Made by a program: the position numbers and the translations under genes. From the NCBI GenBank assembly GCA_937958985.1, contig CALGLV010000011.1, positions 1 to 64,000 of the forward strand: a stretch of 64,000 bases of DNA. The letters run 5' to 3'. The notes below the pieces were generated by a model that was not told where the DNA came from, did not search any database, and saw only the letters and a program-made list of their open reading frames with translations. The stretch comes from an uncultured Aquimarina sp. Its GTDB lineage: Bacteria; Bacteroidota; Bacteroidia; Flavobacteriales; Flavobacteriaceae. Below, piece by piece: positions 1 through 9,804 of this stretch; positions within the stretch are counted from its first letter, which is position 1; the number at the start of each line of letters is the position of its first letter.

Positions 1-142
1 ATTCAACATTCAACATTCAACATTCAACATTCAACATTCAACATTCAACATTCAACATTCAACATTCAACATTCAACATTCAACATTCAACATTCAACAT
101 TCAACATTCAACATTCAACATTCAACATTCAACATTCAACAT
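1..142. repeat. Perfect tandem heptanucleotide repeat (ATTCAAC), 20 full copies plus 2 nt, continuing off the left window edge
   Basis: Every base from 1 to 142 fits the period-7 unit attcaac; the first mismatch is at 143, the stop codon of the next gene on the minus strand. Confidence 0.98.
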
Positions 143-1258
143 CTAAACGGTTGCCCTAGAGTGTTCACGTTGCCTTAAGTTTATCCACAGCAGTGAAATT
201 AAAATAGGTAAAAAAGCAATATCGTAGCCTTGTATTTTAGAAATCCAAACGCCTAATGTTGTTAGTAAGCAAAGTATAAGTATGGTAGATAATGTTTTTA
301 AAAAATGCTTGTATTTTGTGAAGCGTAATCCCAAGCTTACTAAGTACAATGGGTTTAGCCATAGTAAATTGTAGTTGTATTGCACTTCAGGATGTTCTGA
401 AAAAAGATTGATAATTAAAACGATTAATCCTAAAAAACCGACACTAAAAATATAAGAGCGTATTAAAAATTTAGACTTTCCAAAAATCATTACAACTAAA
501 AGAAAAGCAAAAACTATAAATGGGGTAAGTTGCCATTTATCAGGGTTTGAGGGTTTTAAATTTTTGAATGTAGTAGTCGCTTTTTCTGAGAATGGCTTGT
601 TATTTAATGTTGCTTTGTCGATTTCTTGTTTTAAAAAATCGGGTAGAAACATGAGCTCAGCTGTGTCTATTTTTTTGTCAATAGTACTTCCTAATGCTAA
701 ATTAATTCCAAATTTAAACCAAGGAGTTTTTCGAGTATAATCGTCAAGATAATTACGGTAGGTACGATTGGTAGGTTGTGTATTATAAGTTGTGTTTTCA
801 AAAGTGTTAAGTAATAAATCCCTTACCTCAGTACTGCAATTGCGATTTAAAAAACGATAGCGATAATACCTGTTTTCAGGGCGGTATAAATGTTGAAGTT
901 TGTCGGCTAATTTTTGAGCTTGAGTAGCATTAAGATGTAGCTTTTGTTCAAAAACTTGCCTATTTTCACTAAAATAAGGCCTTAGCATAGGTTCGTAAGG
1001 CTGAATTCCTAACATGTAATCGAGCTTTCCAGTACAAAACTTCGCCAAAAAATTAGGGGTGTCAAAATCAAAAATCCCAAAATTATAAACCCAATCCGTT
1101 TGTTTAGCTTCGTCTTGAATTCTAATAGCGGTATGTCCAAAAACCGTATAGGATTCGTTTCCGGTTTCAAAAGTTAATAAGCTTATTTTAGGTTGCTGTT
1201 GCGTGTATCCAATTAATGAGATAAACAAACACAAGTAAAGAGCGAATTTAGTTTTCAA
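143..1258 (-). CDS. DUF4105 / Lnb N-terminal-like periplasmic domain membrane protein
   Basis: Signal peptide, motif FGHTAIRI and NRNCSTEVRDLLL typical of DUF4105, C-terminal transmembrane segments. Confidence 0.8.
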   Translation of the reverse strand: MKTKFALYLCLFISLIGYTQQQPKISLLTFETGNESYTVFGHTAIRIQDEAKQTDWVYNFGIFDFDTPNFLAKFCTGKLDYMLGIQPYEPMLRPYFSENRQVFEQKLHLNATQAQKLADKLQHLYRPENRYYRYRFLNRNCSTEVRDLLLNTFENTTYNTQPTNRTYRNYLDDYTRKTPWFKFGINLALGSTIDKKIDTAELMFLPDFLKQEIDKATLNNKPFSEKATTTFKNLKPSNPDKWQLTPFIVFAFLLVVMIFGKSKFLIRSYIFSVGFLGLIVLIINLFSEHPEVQYNYNLLWLNPLYLVSLGLRFTKYKHFLKTLSTILILCLLTTLGVWISKIQGYDIAFLPILISLLWINLRQREHSRATV

Positions 1259-1312
1259 CTTAAAAAATATTTAAAGAAGTGGTAATATGTTACAAGGACA
1301 ATTAAACTGCCT

Positions 1313-1320
1313 TATCTTTG
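1313..1320 (+). promoter_or_regulatory. Candidate Bacteroidota -7 element TATCTTTG upstream of truA
   Basis: TATCTTTG matches TAnnTTTG, 28 bp before the TTG start of truA. Confidence 0.5.
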
Positions 1321-1347
1321 TGTAAATTTAGATACAAAAATTAAGAT

Positions 1348-2091
1348 TTGAGGTATTTTATAGAACTTTCCTATAATGGCGCTACATTTCACGGATGGCA
1401 AATTCAACCTGATGTTATTTCGGTACAAGAAAGTATTGAAAAAGCGCTATCGGTTTTATTAAGAAAGCCTCAAAGTATAGTTGGGGCAGGCAGAACAGAT
1501 GCAGGCGTTCATGCTAAGTTTATGGTGGCACACTTTGAGTCGGACGTTGATTTTGAAACCGAACAACTGAAGTTTAAACTCAATTCTTTTTTGCCAGAGA
1601 GTATTGCCATTTATAACATTTATAATGTCAAAAATGAAGCCCATGCTCGTTTTGATGCTATGGCAAGAGCATATGAATATCGAGTTGTAACTGAAAAAAA
1701 TCCTTTCGAAACAAAGAGTACACATTTAGTAAAACAGCCTTTGGATGTTAAGAAAATGAACTTAGCAGCAAAAAGAATGTTAGCCTACACAAATTTTAAA
1801 TGTTTTAGTAAGTCTAAAACAGATGTAAAAACATATAATTGCGATTTGTTTTATGCTTTTTGGGAGCAAGAAAATGACTGTTTGGTATTTAAAATATCTG
1901 CAAACAGATTTTTAAGAAATATGGTGCGAGCAATAGTGGGTACCCTTTTGGAAATAGGTAGTGGGAAGTTAGAATTAGAAGATATAGATCGTATTATTAG
2001 ATCTGAAAATAGGGGTGAAGCAGGGTATTCAGTACCTGCAAAAGGCTTATATTTAACCGAGGTATTATACCCAGAAAGCATACGTTTATAA
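1348..2091 (+). CDS. truA: tRNA pseudouridine(38-40) synthase TruA (TTG start)
   Basis: MRYFIELSYNGATFHGWQIQP, GAGRTDAGVHA catalytic motif, FLRNMVRAIVGTLLEIG. Confidence 0.95.
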   Translation: MRYFIELSYNGATFHGWQIQPDVISVQESIEKALSVLLRKPQSIVGAGRTDAGVHAKFMVAHFESDVDFETEQLKFKLNSFLPESIAIYNIYNVKNEAHARFDAMARAYEYRVVTEKNPFETKSTHLVKQPLDVKKMNLAAKRMLAYTNFKCFSKSKTDVKTYNCDLFYAFWEQENDCLVFKISANRFLRNMVRAIVGTLLEIGSGKLELEDIDRIIRSENRGEAGYSVPAKGLYLTEVLYPESIRL

Positions 2092-2094
2092 TAA

Positions 2095-3858
2095 ATGAGT
2101 AAAGACGGAAATCCATACGATTTAAGTATCTTAAAAAAAGTTTTTGCTTTTGCAAAACCTTATAAAGGAACATTCTTTTTGGTTACCCTTACTGCTATTG
2201 GAGTTTCTGCATTTGCGGTAGCTCGACCTAAGTTTTTACAATTAGCCATTGATTTTGGTATTCAAAAAAACGACTCTGAAATTTTATTGAAGTTTGTATT
2301 ACTAATGTTATTGTCATTAGTTTTAGAGGTGACCTCGCAGTTAACATTTATTTACTATTCCAATTGGTTGGGGCAGCATATTGTTAAGGATATTCGCTCT
2401 CAGTTATTTAAACGCATATTGAATTTTAAGATGCAGTATTATGATAATTCTGCGGTTGGAAGGCTGGTTACGCGATCGGTAAATGATGTTGAGAAAATAG
2501 CAGAAATTTTTAGTCAAGGATTGTTTATGATTATTAGCGATTTGTTGAAAATGCTAGTAATTATAATTTTTATGCTTATAACGAGTTGGAAGCTAACTTT
2601 TATAGTATTAGCAGTAATGCCTATAATTGTCTATGCAACACGTGTTTTTCATAAAAAAATGAAAGTTGCTTTTGAGGAAGTGCGTACCGAGGTTTCAAAT
2701 TTAAATACGTTTGTGCAAGAACATATTTCTGGGATGAAAATAGTACAGCTGTTCGCTCGTGAAGATTCTGAATTCGAGAAATTTCAGCAAATTAACGAGA
2801 AACATAAAAATGGATGGATTAAAACAGTATGGTATAACTCTATTTTCTTTCCAATCGCCGAGCTTTCAGGGTCTTTGGCTTTCGGACTTATTGTTTGGTA
2901 TGGAGGTTTAAATAGCATTCAAGGCGATGCCATTACTTTAGGTATTATTACTAGTTTTATTCAACTTACAAATATGCTGTTTCGACCACTACGCCAAATA
3001 GCCGATAAATTTAATACCCTTCAAATGGGTATGGTGGCTTCACGAAGAGTGTTTAATGTGTTGGAGACTGAAGAAGCGATAGTCGAAAATATTACAGATA
3101 CTCTAGAAAATGTAAAGGGTGCTATTCAATTTGAAAATGTAAAATTTAGTTACGTTAAAGATGAAGAGGTTTTAAAAGGAATTTCATTTGAAGTTAAAGC
3201 TGGGCAAACAGTAGCTATTGTTGGTTCTACAGGTGCGGGTAAATCTACTATCGTGAATTTGTTGAATCGCTTTTATGAGATTAATGGAGGTACTATAAAA
3301 ATAGATGACACGGATATTCATAATTTATCATTAGAAAATTTAAGAAGTCACATTGCTGTAGTGTTGCAAGACGTGTTTTTGTTTGCGGACACTATTTATA
3401 ATAACATAACATTAAAAGACGAAACAATTTCTGAGGAAGAGGTAATTGGAGCTTCTAAGGAAATAGGGGTTCATGATTTTATCATGCAATTACCAGGAGG
3501 ATATCAATATAATGTTAAAGAACGTGGAACGATGCTTTCTTCAGGGCAACGACAATTGATTTCTTTTTTAAGAGCTTACGTGTCAAAACCGCGAATTTTA
3601 ATTTTAGATGAAGCTACCTCGTCAATAGATAGTTACAGCGAGCAACTAATACAAGATGCTACGGATAAAATCACCAAAGGAAGAACCTCAATAGTAATAG
3701 CTCATCGCTTAGCAACAATTCAAAACGCTGATGTGATTTTGGTAATGGATCAAGGTAAAATAGTAGAAAAAGGAACACACCAAGAGTTATTACAACATAA
3801 AAACGGATATTATAAAAACCTATACGAAGTGCAATTTGCAGTTCAGGAAGCTTCTTAA
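2095..3858 (+). CDS. ABC transporter ATP-binding/permease protein (MsbA-like exporter)
   Basis: N-terminal transmembrane domain; Walker A GSTGAGKST, signature LSSGQRQL, Walker B ILILDEATSSID. Confidence 0.95.
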   Translation: MSKDGNPYDLSILKKVFAFAKPYKGTFFLVTLTAIGVSAFAVARPKFLQLAIDFGIQKNDSEILLKFVLLMLLSLVLEVTSQLTFIYYSNWLGQHIVKDIRSQLFKRILNFKMQYYDNSAVGRLVTRSVNDVEKIAEIFSQGLFMIISDLLKMLVIIIFMLITSWKLTFIVLAVMPIIVYATRVFHKKMKVAFEEVRTEVSNLNTFVQEHISGMKIVQLFAREDSEFEKFQQINEKHKNGWIKTVWYNSIFFPIAELSGSLAFGLIVWYGGLNSIQGDAITLGIITSFIQLTNMLFRPLRQIADKFNTLQMGMVASRRVFNVLETEEAIVENITDTLENVKGAIQFENVKFSYVKDEEVLKGISFEVKAGQTVAIVGSTGAGKSTIVNLLNRFYEINGGTIKIDDTDIHNLSLENLRSHIAVVLQDVFLFADTIYNNITLKDETISEEEVIGASKEIGVHDFIMQLPGGYQYNVKERGTMLSSGQRQLISFLRAYVSKPRILILDEATSSIDSYSEQLIQDATDKITKGRTSIVIAHRLATIQNADVILVMDQGKIVEKGTHQELLQHKNGYYKNLYEVQFAVQEAS

Positions 3859-3939
3859 TTAGTTGCTTTAAAAAAAATGAAACACTACTATTTTAAGATA
3901 AAGTGTTTCAAGGAGATATTAAGTGAAAAAATATTTAAA

Positions 3940-3970
3940 GCCAAAGAGCTTACTGCTATTAGCCAAAAGC
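3940..3970 (+). repeat. GC-phased heptad repeat in the hemF leader
   Basis: GC dinucleotides at 3948, 3955, 3962, 3969 (exact 7-bp spacing), plus one off-phase at 3940. Confidence 0.7.
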
Positions 3971-3977
3971 TATAACG

Positions 3978-4886
3978 ATGAAAAAACAATTTTACAAATA
4001 CATAGAACAGCTTCAAGATCAAATTTGCAATGCTTTAGAAAAGCAAGATAAAAACGCAAAATTTAAAGAAGATTTATGGGAACGCCCTGAAGGCGGTGGC
4101 GGACGAACTCGAGTAATTGAAGGCGGAGACGTTATTGAAAAAGGGGGGGTGAATATTTCAGCAGTTCATGGGCCTTTGCCTAAAGCCATGCAAGCGTACT
4201 TTAAAGTAGAAGATGTTGATTTTTTTGCCTGTGGTTTAAGTTTAGTAATTCATCCTAAAAACCCTATGGCACCCACAGTACATGCTAATTGGCGTTATTT
4301 TGAAATGTATAATAAGCAAGGTGAAATTGTAGATCAGTGGTTTGGAGGCGGACAAGATTTAACGCCTTATTATTTGTTTGAAGAAGATGCAATTCATTTT
4401 CATCAAACGTGTAAAAATGCCTGCGACAAACACGACACTTCTTTTTATAAAAAATACAAACAAAAGTGCGATGAGTATTTTTATAATGCACACCGAAATG
4501 AAGGTAGGGGTATTGGAGGCTTGTTTTTTGATTATTGCAAAGCTGAAAACGGAAAATCTATTGAAGATTGGTTTAATTTTGTAACCGAGGTCGGAAATAG
4601 CTTTGTAGCAGCTTATGTGCCTATTTTAGAAAAAAGAAAGCATTTAAAGTTTACCAAAGCACAAAGAGATTGGCAAGAAATACGAAGAGGTCGTTACGTG
4701 GAGTTTAACCTAGTACACGATAAAGGAACTTTATTTGGGTTGCGAACAAACGGACGTATAGAAAGTATATTAATGAGTCTTCCGCCACATGTACAATGGG
4801 TATATGATCATCATCCAAAAGAAGACTCCGCAGAAGCCGAGTTGTTAGAGGTTTTGAAAAACCCAAAAGATTGGGTGGCTTATTAA
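3978..4886 (+). CDS. hemF: Oxygen-dependent coproporphyrinogen oxidase
   Basis: WERPEGGGGRTRVIEGG, VHANWRYFEM, WFGGGQDLTPYYLFEED, GRYVEFNLVHDKGTLFGL. Confidence 0.97.
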   Translation: MKKQFYKYIEQLQDQICNALEKQDKNAKFKEDLWERPEGGGGRTRVIEGGDVIEKGGVNISAVHGPLPKAMQAYFKVEDVDFFACGLSLVIHPKNPMAPTVHANWRYFEMYNKQGEIVDQWFGGGQDLTPYYLFEEDAIHFHQTCKNACDKHDTSFYKKYKQKCDEYFYNAHRNEGRGIGGLFFDYCKAENGKSIEDWFNFVTEVGNSFVAAYVPILEKRKHLKFTKAQRDWQEIRRGRYVEFNLVHDKGTLFGLRTNGRIESILMSLPPHVQWVYDHHPKEDSAEAELLEVLKNPKDWVAY

Positions 4887-4901
4887 ATTCAATTAAGATA
4901 T

Positions 4902-6296
4902 ATGCTTTTTGGCACACCGATTTTCTTGTTTTTATTTCTTCCTTTAGTTTTAGGGATATATTATTTATTACCCAAAAAATTCAGGAATTTCTTTTTGTTA
5001 CTTGCTAGCTTATTTTTTTACGCTTGGGGGGAGCAAAAACTAGTAGTTTTAATAATATTTTCTACAGTTGTTGATTACATAGCAGGCATTATTATCGATA
5101 AAGGCTTTCGTAAAACAGGATTATACTTATCTGTGATATTTAATATTTCGATGCTTCTATATTTTAAATATGCGGGCTTTGCGTTTAATAATATTAATAA
5201 ATTACTAGAAATTTTAAATGTTCAAAGCATCAATTTAGATTCCTTACTCTATGTAGTGTTACCTATAGGTATAAGTTTTTATACTTTCCAAACTATGTCT
5301 TATACAATAGATGTGTATAGAGGTAATGTAAAAGCGAATTATAATTTGATAGATTTTGCATGTTATGTTACTTTGTTTCCTCAACTAATAGCCGGTCCTA
5401 TTATTAAATATAAAGAAGTCTCTTTTCAGTTAAAAGATAGACTTTTCTCTTCAGCTCAATTTGTTGATGGAATTCAAAGATTTGTTTTTGGTTTGGCCAA
5501 AAAAATGATAATAGCTAATAATTGTGCTTTTTTAGCAGATGCTATTTTTTTACTCCCAAATTCTGAATTAAATATTTTTACAGCATGGCTAGGAGTTATA
5601 GCATTTACTATTCAAGTATATTTTGACTTCTCAGGGTATTCTGATATGGCAATTGGTTTAGGTAAAATGTTCGGGTTTGATTTTCAAGAAAACTTTAATT
5701 ATCCGTACGTTGCTCGATCAATTCAAGAGTTCTGGAGGCGATGGCATATTTCTCTGTCTTCGTGGTTTAAGGATTATGTTTATATACCCTTAGGTGGGAG
5801 TAGGCTTTCGGAGGGGCGTACTTACTTAAATTTAATTATAGTTTTTTTTATTACGGGTTTATGGCATGGAGCAGAATGGACTTATGTAATTTGGGGTCTA
5901 ACTCACGGTGTGTTTATGCTTGTGGAAAAAGCTTTTTTAAGTAAATTTCTATCTAAGCATAAAGTGTTTTCACACATGTATATGATTTTAGTATTACTTA
6001 TAAGTTTTCCAATTTTTAGATGTAAATCATTAGTTGACGCATGGTCCTATATCGGTAAAATGTTTTCGCTAGATAACAACACAAATTTAGAATACATTAG
6101 TTTTTATTTTACTACAGAGGTCAAATTGGCACTTCTTTTTGGTGTATTTTTTTCTATGCCTATTTATTTAAGATTTGAAAAAAAATTACTTCTAAATTAT
6201 ACACTACAAAAGTGTTTCTTGATAGGTGTTTTCTTAATATCTATTATATACGTTTCAATAAGTACTTATAATCCATTTATTTATTTTAGGTTTTAA
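4902..6296 (+). CDS. MBOAT family O-acyltransferase (AlgI-like)
   Basis: Polytopic; ALPIGISFYTFQ-like segment, AGPI, YFDFSGYSDMAIGLGKMFGF, FWRRWHISLSSWFKDYVYIPLGGSR, TGLWHGAEWTYVIWG. Confidence 0.93.
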   Translation: MLFGTPIFLFLFLPLVLGIYYLLPKKFRNFFLLLASLFFYAWGEQKLVVLIIFSTVVDYIAGIIIDKGFRKTGLYLSVIFNISMLLYFKYAGFAFNNINKLLEILNVQSINLDSLLYVVLPIGISFYTFQTMSYTIDVYRGNVKANYNLIDFACYVTLFPQLIAGPIIKYKEVSFQLKDRLFSSAQFVDGIQRFVFGLAKKMIIANNCAFLADAIFLLPNSELNIFTAWLGVIAFTIQVYFDFSGYSDMAIGLGKMFGFDFQENFNYPYVARSIQEFWRRWHISLSSWFKDYVYIPLGGSRLSEGRTYLNLIIVFFITGLWHGAEWTYVIWGLTHGVFMLVEKAFLSKFLSKHKVFSHMYMILVLLISFPIFRCKSLVDAWSYIGKMFSLDNNTNLEYISFYFTTEVKLALLFGVFFSMPIYLRFEKKLLLNYTLQKCFLIGVFLISIIYVSISTYNPFIYFRF

Positions 6297-6298
6297 TT

Positions 6299-7396
6299 AT
6301 GAATAAGTCAAAAATAAATAAGATTATAATCATAGTTTTTTTTGGACTATTGCTTTTGCCTAATGTGCTTACTTTTTTAGGCGTTGATAAAACTTTTGTG
6401 TTGAATGAAAACAGGAAATTGCATAAGTTTTCAGAAATTAATTGGTTTAGTCCTAAGGAAGCTTTAATTGATTTTAAATGGGCTTATAAAGATAATTTTG
6501 GTTTTAAAAACATGTCATTTTCTTTTTATAGTTGGGTTAAAAGTAATTTGTTTGATGAATCTGCATTACAAACTAAAACAATAAAAGGAAGAGAGGGGTG
6601 GTATTTCTTAGGTAACGATGAAGGGAATGTATTGAATAATAGCGTTGGAATATCAAAATTAAGTAACAAGGAAAAAGTAATAGTACAGTCTAATATTAGT
6701 AGTTTATTTGAAAAGATGGATAAGCTGGATTTTCCTTTTTATATGGTAATATCAAGACACAAGCATGAAGTATATCCAGAGTATCTTCCTTTTACATTAA
6801 AAAACTCGAATTCTAAATTTGATGAACTATATGCTAATTGGGAGGATAGTTATTATCCTAAAGTTTTAGACTTAAAGCGTGTTGTACTCGAAAATAAACA
6901 TACAGGACAATTATACCATAAAACGGATACGCATTGGAATGAGCTTGGCGCGTTGTACGGCTTTAATGCAATTATTAATAGATTACAATTAAAGTTTCCG
7001 GAATTAGAAAAAGCTAAAAAAGAAAGTTATTTAATTAAAACAGAAGCAGTGTTACAGCAAGATTTGACTGCTATGATTAATATTGAGAAGCGAGAAGAAA
7101 TTGTTGTTTTAGAAAAAAAAACCAGCGAATTAGGTAAACGTGTGGAAGATTATAATAATAATTATTCTACTGCAAGATTTATTAATCCGGAAAAGCAATT
7201 AAAAGTATTGATTTTCAGAGATTCATTCTCCTTAGCTATGATGAAGTATTTTAAAGAGGCATTTGGAGAATGCTTATTTGTAAAAACAAGAAAGCCTGAT
7301 GTTGATTTGATTAAAGTCGAAAAGCCTGATGTAATTATTCTTCAAATAACGAGTAGAAGATTTCAGAGACTTGCCCAAGAAAAAGTATATTATTAG
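6299..7396 (+). CDS. AlgX/AlgJ SGNH-hydrolase-like protein
   Basis: N-terminal TM; GREGWYFLGND, YHKTDTHWNELGALYGF, IFRDSFSLAMMKYF; directly follows the MBOAT gene. Confidence 0.75.
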   Translation: MNKSKINKIIIIVFFGLLLLPNVLTFLGVDKTFVLNENRKLHKFSEINWFSPKEALIDFKWAYKDNFGFKNMSFSFYSWVKSNLFDESALQTKTIKGREGWYFLGNDEGNVLNNSVGISKLSNKEKVIVQSNISSLFEKMDKLDFPFYMVISRHKHEVYPEYLPFTLKNSNSKFDELYANWEDSYYPKVLDLKRVVLENKHTGQLYHKTDTHWNELGALYGFNAIINRLQLKFPELEKAKKESYLIKTEAVLQQDLTAMINIEKREEIVVLEKKTSELGKRVEDYNNNYSTARFINPEKQLKVLIFRDSFSLAMMKYFKEAFGECLFVKTRKPDVDLIKVEKPDVIILQITSRRFQRLAQEKVYY

Positions 7397-7551
7397 TTTT
7401 TTTGTAATTGAACATCGTAAATCTCAATTATTGAGAGCCATTCTATTTAAATAAAATACGCACATTTACACTTCATATTTTCGTAAATTCGCATTCCTAA
7501 ATTGAGAATCAATATTTGGTTTCAGTTTAGAAAAGATTAAAAAAAACCGAA

Positions 7552-8952
7552 ATGAGTAAGACATTATTTGACAAAGTATGGGATTCTCACGTTGTGAGAA
7601 GTGTTGAGGATGGACCAGACGTGTTGTTAATCGACCGTCATATGGTACACGAAGTAACCAGTCCAGTAGCTTTCTTAGGAATTAAGAATCGTGGTATTGG
7701 AGTGCTTTATCCTAATAAAACATTTGCTACGGCAGATCATAATACACCTACAATCAATCAGCACTTACCAGTGCAAGACCCACTTTCTGCAAACCAATTA
7801 AAGGCTTTAGAAGAAAATGCAGCGGCGCACGGTATTAGCCACTGGGGATTAGGACATGAAAAAAATGGTATTGTACACGTTGTAGGGCCGGAATACGGTA
7901 TCACTCAGCCAGGAGCAACTATTGTTTGCGGTGATTCACATACATCTACGCACGGTGCCTTTGGAGCAATTGCTTTTGGTATCGGAACCTCAGAAGTAGA
8001 AATGGTATTGGCAACGCAATGTATTATGCAGCCAAAACCGAAAAAAATGAGAATCAATATTAAGGGAGACCTTAATTTTGGAGTTACTCCAAAAGATGTT
8101 GCTTTATACATTATTTCAAAATTAACTACTTCGGGAGCTACAGGATATTTTGTAGAGTACGCAGGAGAAGTTTTTGAAAACATGACTATGGAAGGTCGTA
8201 TGACCGTTTGTAACTTAAGTATTGAGATGGGTGCTCGTGGAGGAATGATTGCTCCCGATGAGAAAACTTTTGAATACATTAAAGGCCGCGAACATACTCC
8301 AAAAGGAGCTGCTTGGGATAAAGCAAAAGTATATTGGGATACGTTAAAAACAGATTCTGATGCTACTTTTGATAAAGAATTGACTTTTGAAGCTTCGGAT
8401 ATTGAGCCAATGATTACTTATGGAACCAATCCAGGAATGGGTATTGGAATCTCTAAAAGTATTCCTAATGCTAAAGACGTTCAGGGTGGAGAATCTACTT
8501 ACAAAAAGTCTTTAGGGTATATGGATTTTAATGAAGGTGAAGATATGATTGGTAAGCCAATTGACTTTGTTTTTATTGGAAGTTGTACTAACGGGCGTAT
8601 CGAAGATTTTAGAGCTTTTGCTTCTATTATCAAAGGACGTAAAAAAGCAGATCATGTAACAGCTTGGTTAGTACCAGGTTCACATAAAGTGGAAGCTGCA
8701 ATAAAAGAAGAAGGTATTTTAGATATTATTCATGAATCTGGTTTTGAATTACGTGAGCCAGGATGTTCAGCTTGTTTAGCAATGAATGACGATAAAGTTC
8801 CTGCAGGGAAGTTAGCAGTAAGTACTTCTAACCGAAACTTTGAAGGACGCCAAGGGCCAGGATCTAGAACATTGTTAGCTTCGCCATTAGTGGCAGCAGC
8901 AGCAGCGGTAACAGGTAAGGTAACCGATCCTCGTGAATTAATGACAAAATAA
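7552..8952 (+). CDS. leuC: 3-isopropylmalate dehydratase large subunit
   Basis: [63 protein letters not shown]. Confidence 0.98.
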   Translation: MSKTLFDKVWDSHVVRSVEDGPDVLLIDRHMVHEVTSPVAFLGIKNRGIGVLYPNKTFATADHNTPTINQHLPVQDPLSANQLKALEENAAAHGISHWGLGHEKNGIVHVVGPEYGITQPGATIVCGDSHTSTHGAFGAIAFGIGTSEVEMVLATQCIMQPKPKKMRINIKGDLNFGVTPKDVALYIISKLTTSGATGYFVEYAGEVFENMTMEGRMTVCNLSIEMGARGGMIAPDEKTFEYIKGREHTPKGAAWDKAKVYWDTLKTDSDATFDKELTFEASDIEPMITYGTNPGMGIGISKSIPNAKDVQGGESTYKKSLGYMDFNEGEDMIGKPIDFVFIGSCTNGRIEDFRAFASIIKGRKKADHVTAWLVPGSHKVEAAIKEEGILDIIHESGFELREPGCSACLAMNDDKVPAGKLAVSTSNRNFEGRQGPGSRTLLASPLVAAAAAVTGKVTDPRELMTK

Positions 8953-8974
8953 TTCGCTTTGCGAACAAACTATC

Positions 8975-9044
8975 AGCTATAAGTTATTAGCTAATAGTAT
9001 TTTTTAAAATTTTGGCAGGTAGCTTATAGCTAATAGCCGAAAGC
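8975..9044 (+). repeat. Two blocks of GC-phased heptad repeats between leuC and leuD, with a potential 9-bp stem
   Basis: GC/GT at 8976, 8983, 8990, 8997 and GC at 9015, 9022, 9029, 9036, 9043, all 7-bp spaced; agctataag (8975-8983) is the reverse complement of cttatagct (9023-9031). Confidence 0.8.
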
Positions 9045-9057
9045 TAAAACATAAAAA

Positions 9058-9654
9058 ATGGCATACGATAAATTTGAAATATTAAAAAGTACGGCAGTTC
9101 CATTATCAATAGAAAATGTGGATACTGACCAAATAATACCAGCTCGTTTCTTGAAAGCAACTGAGCGTAAGGGGTTTGGGGATAATTTGTTCCGTGACTG
9201 GAGGTATAATAATGATGAATCTCCAAAAGCTGATTTTGTATTAAATGACAGTACATACTCAGGAAAAATATTGGTTGGAGGAAGAAACTTCGGGTCAGGA
9301 TCGTCTCGTGAACATGCAGCTTGGGCAGTTTACGATTATGGATTCCGTTGTGTAATCTCTAGTTTTTTCGCAGATATCTTTAAAGGAAACTGTTTGAATA
9401 TTGGAGTACTTCCTGTGCAAGTTAGTGCTGCTTTTGCAGATAAAATTTTTGCAGCTATAGCAGCAGATCCTAAAACTGAAATTGAAGTTAGCTTACCAGA
9501 ACAGAAGGTAACGCTTTTGGCTACTGGCGAAAGCGAGTCTTTCGATATCAATGGATATAAAAAAGAGAACATGCTTAACGGTTTTGACGATATTGATTAC
9601 CTTCAAGAAATGAAAGAGGAGATTAAAGCTTTTGTTGCAAACTCCCCTTTATAG
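9058..9654 (+). CDS. leuD: 3-isopropylmalate dehydratase small subunit
   Basis: VDTDQIIPARFLK, GGRNFGSGSSREHAAWAVYDYG, DIFKGNCLNIGVLPV. Confidence 0.98.
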   Translation: MAYDKFEILKSTAVPLSIENVDTDQIIPARFLKATERKGFGDNLFRDWRYNNDESPKADFVLNDSTYSGKILVGGRNFGSGSSREHAAWAVYDYGFRCVISSFFADIFKGNCLNIGVLPVQVSAAFADKIFAAIAADPKTEIEVSLPEQKVTLLATGESESFDINGYKKENMLNGFDDIDYLQEMKEEIKAFVANSPL

Positions 9655-9684
9655 ACTTTAAAGTCAACAAAGCATTTATAAAAT

Positions 9685-9718
9685 AAAAGCGTTTTGACTA
9701 TGAAGTCGAAACGCTTTT
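9685..9718 (+). terminator. Hairpin between leuD and leuA-like gene
   Basis: aaaagcgttttgact atga agtcgaaacgctttt, 15-bp arms with one G-T position, 4-nt loop, followed by T-rich sequence. Confidence 0.65.
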
Positions 9719-9767
9719 GTTATTTAATATCAATACCTTAAACTTGTTTTAAGTTTATACAAAAATA

Positions 9768-9797
9768 GCTAATGGCCTATAGCCTATAGCTCAAAGC
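9768..9797 (+). repeat. GC-phased heptad repeat in the leuA leader
   Basis: GC at 9768, 9775, 9782, 9789, 9796, five consecutive at exact 7-bp spacing, ending 9 bp before the ATG at 9805. Confidence 0.85.
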
Positions 9798-9804
9798 TGA
9801 AATA

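Noticed and set aside
1-142. Possible CRISPR array at the window start
   Set aside because: Unit is 7 bp with no spacers; it is a simple tandem repeat
4378-4584. Small overlapping ORFs in hemF (both strands)
   Set aside because: Alternate-frame readings of a conserved enzyme gene
7488-7512. Possible TTC heptads upstream of leuC (attcctaaattgagaatc)
   Set aside because: TTC spacing is 6 bp and the pattern does not continue; below the standard used for the other repeats
7397-7551. Possible tRNA or leader RNA in the gap before leuC
   Set aside because: No cloverleaf, no CCA-type 3' end and no convincing leucine-rich leader peptide
7905-8279. 124-aa antisense ORF inside leuC
   Set aside because: Fully within a strongly conserved gene on the other strand; no recognisable family
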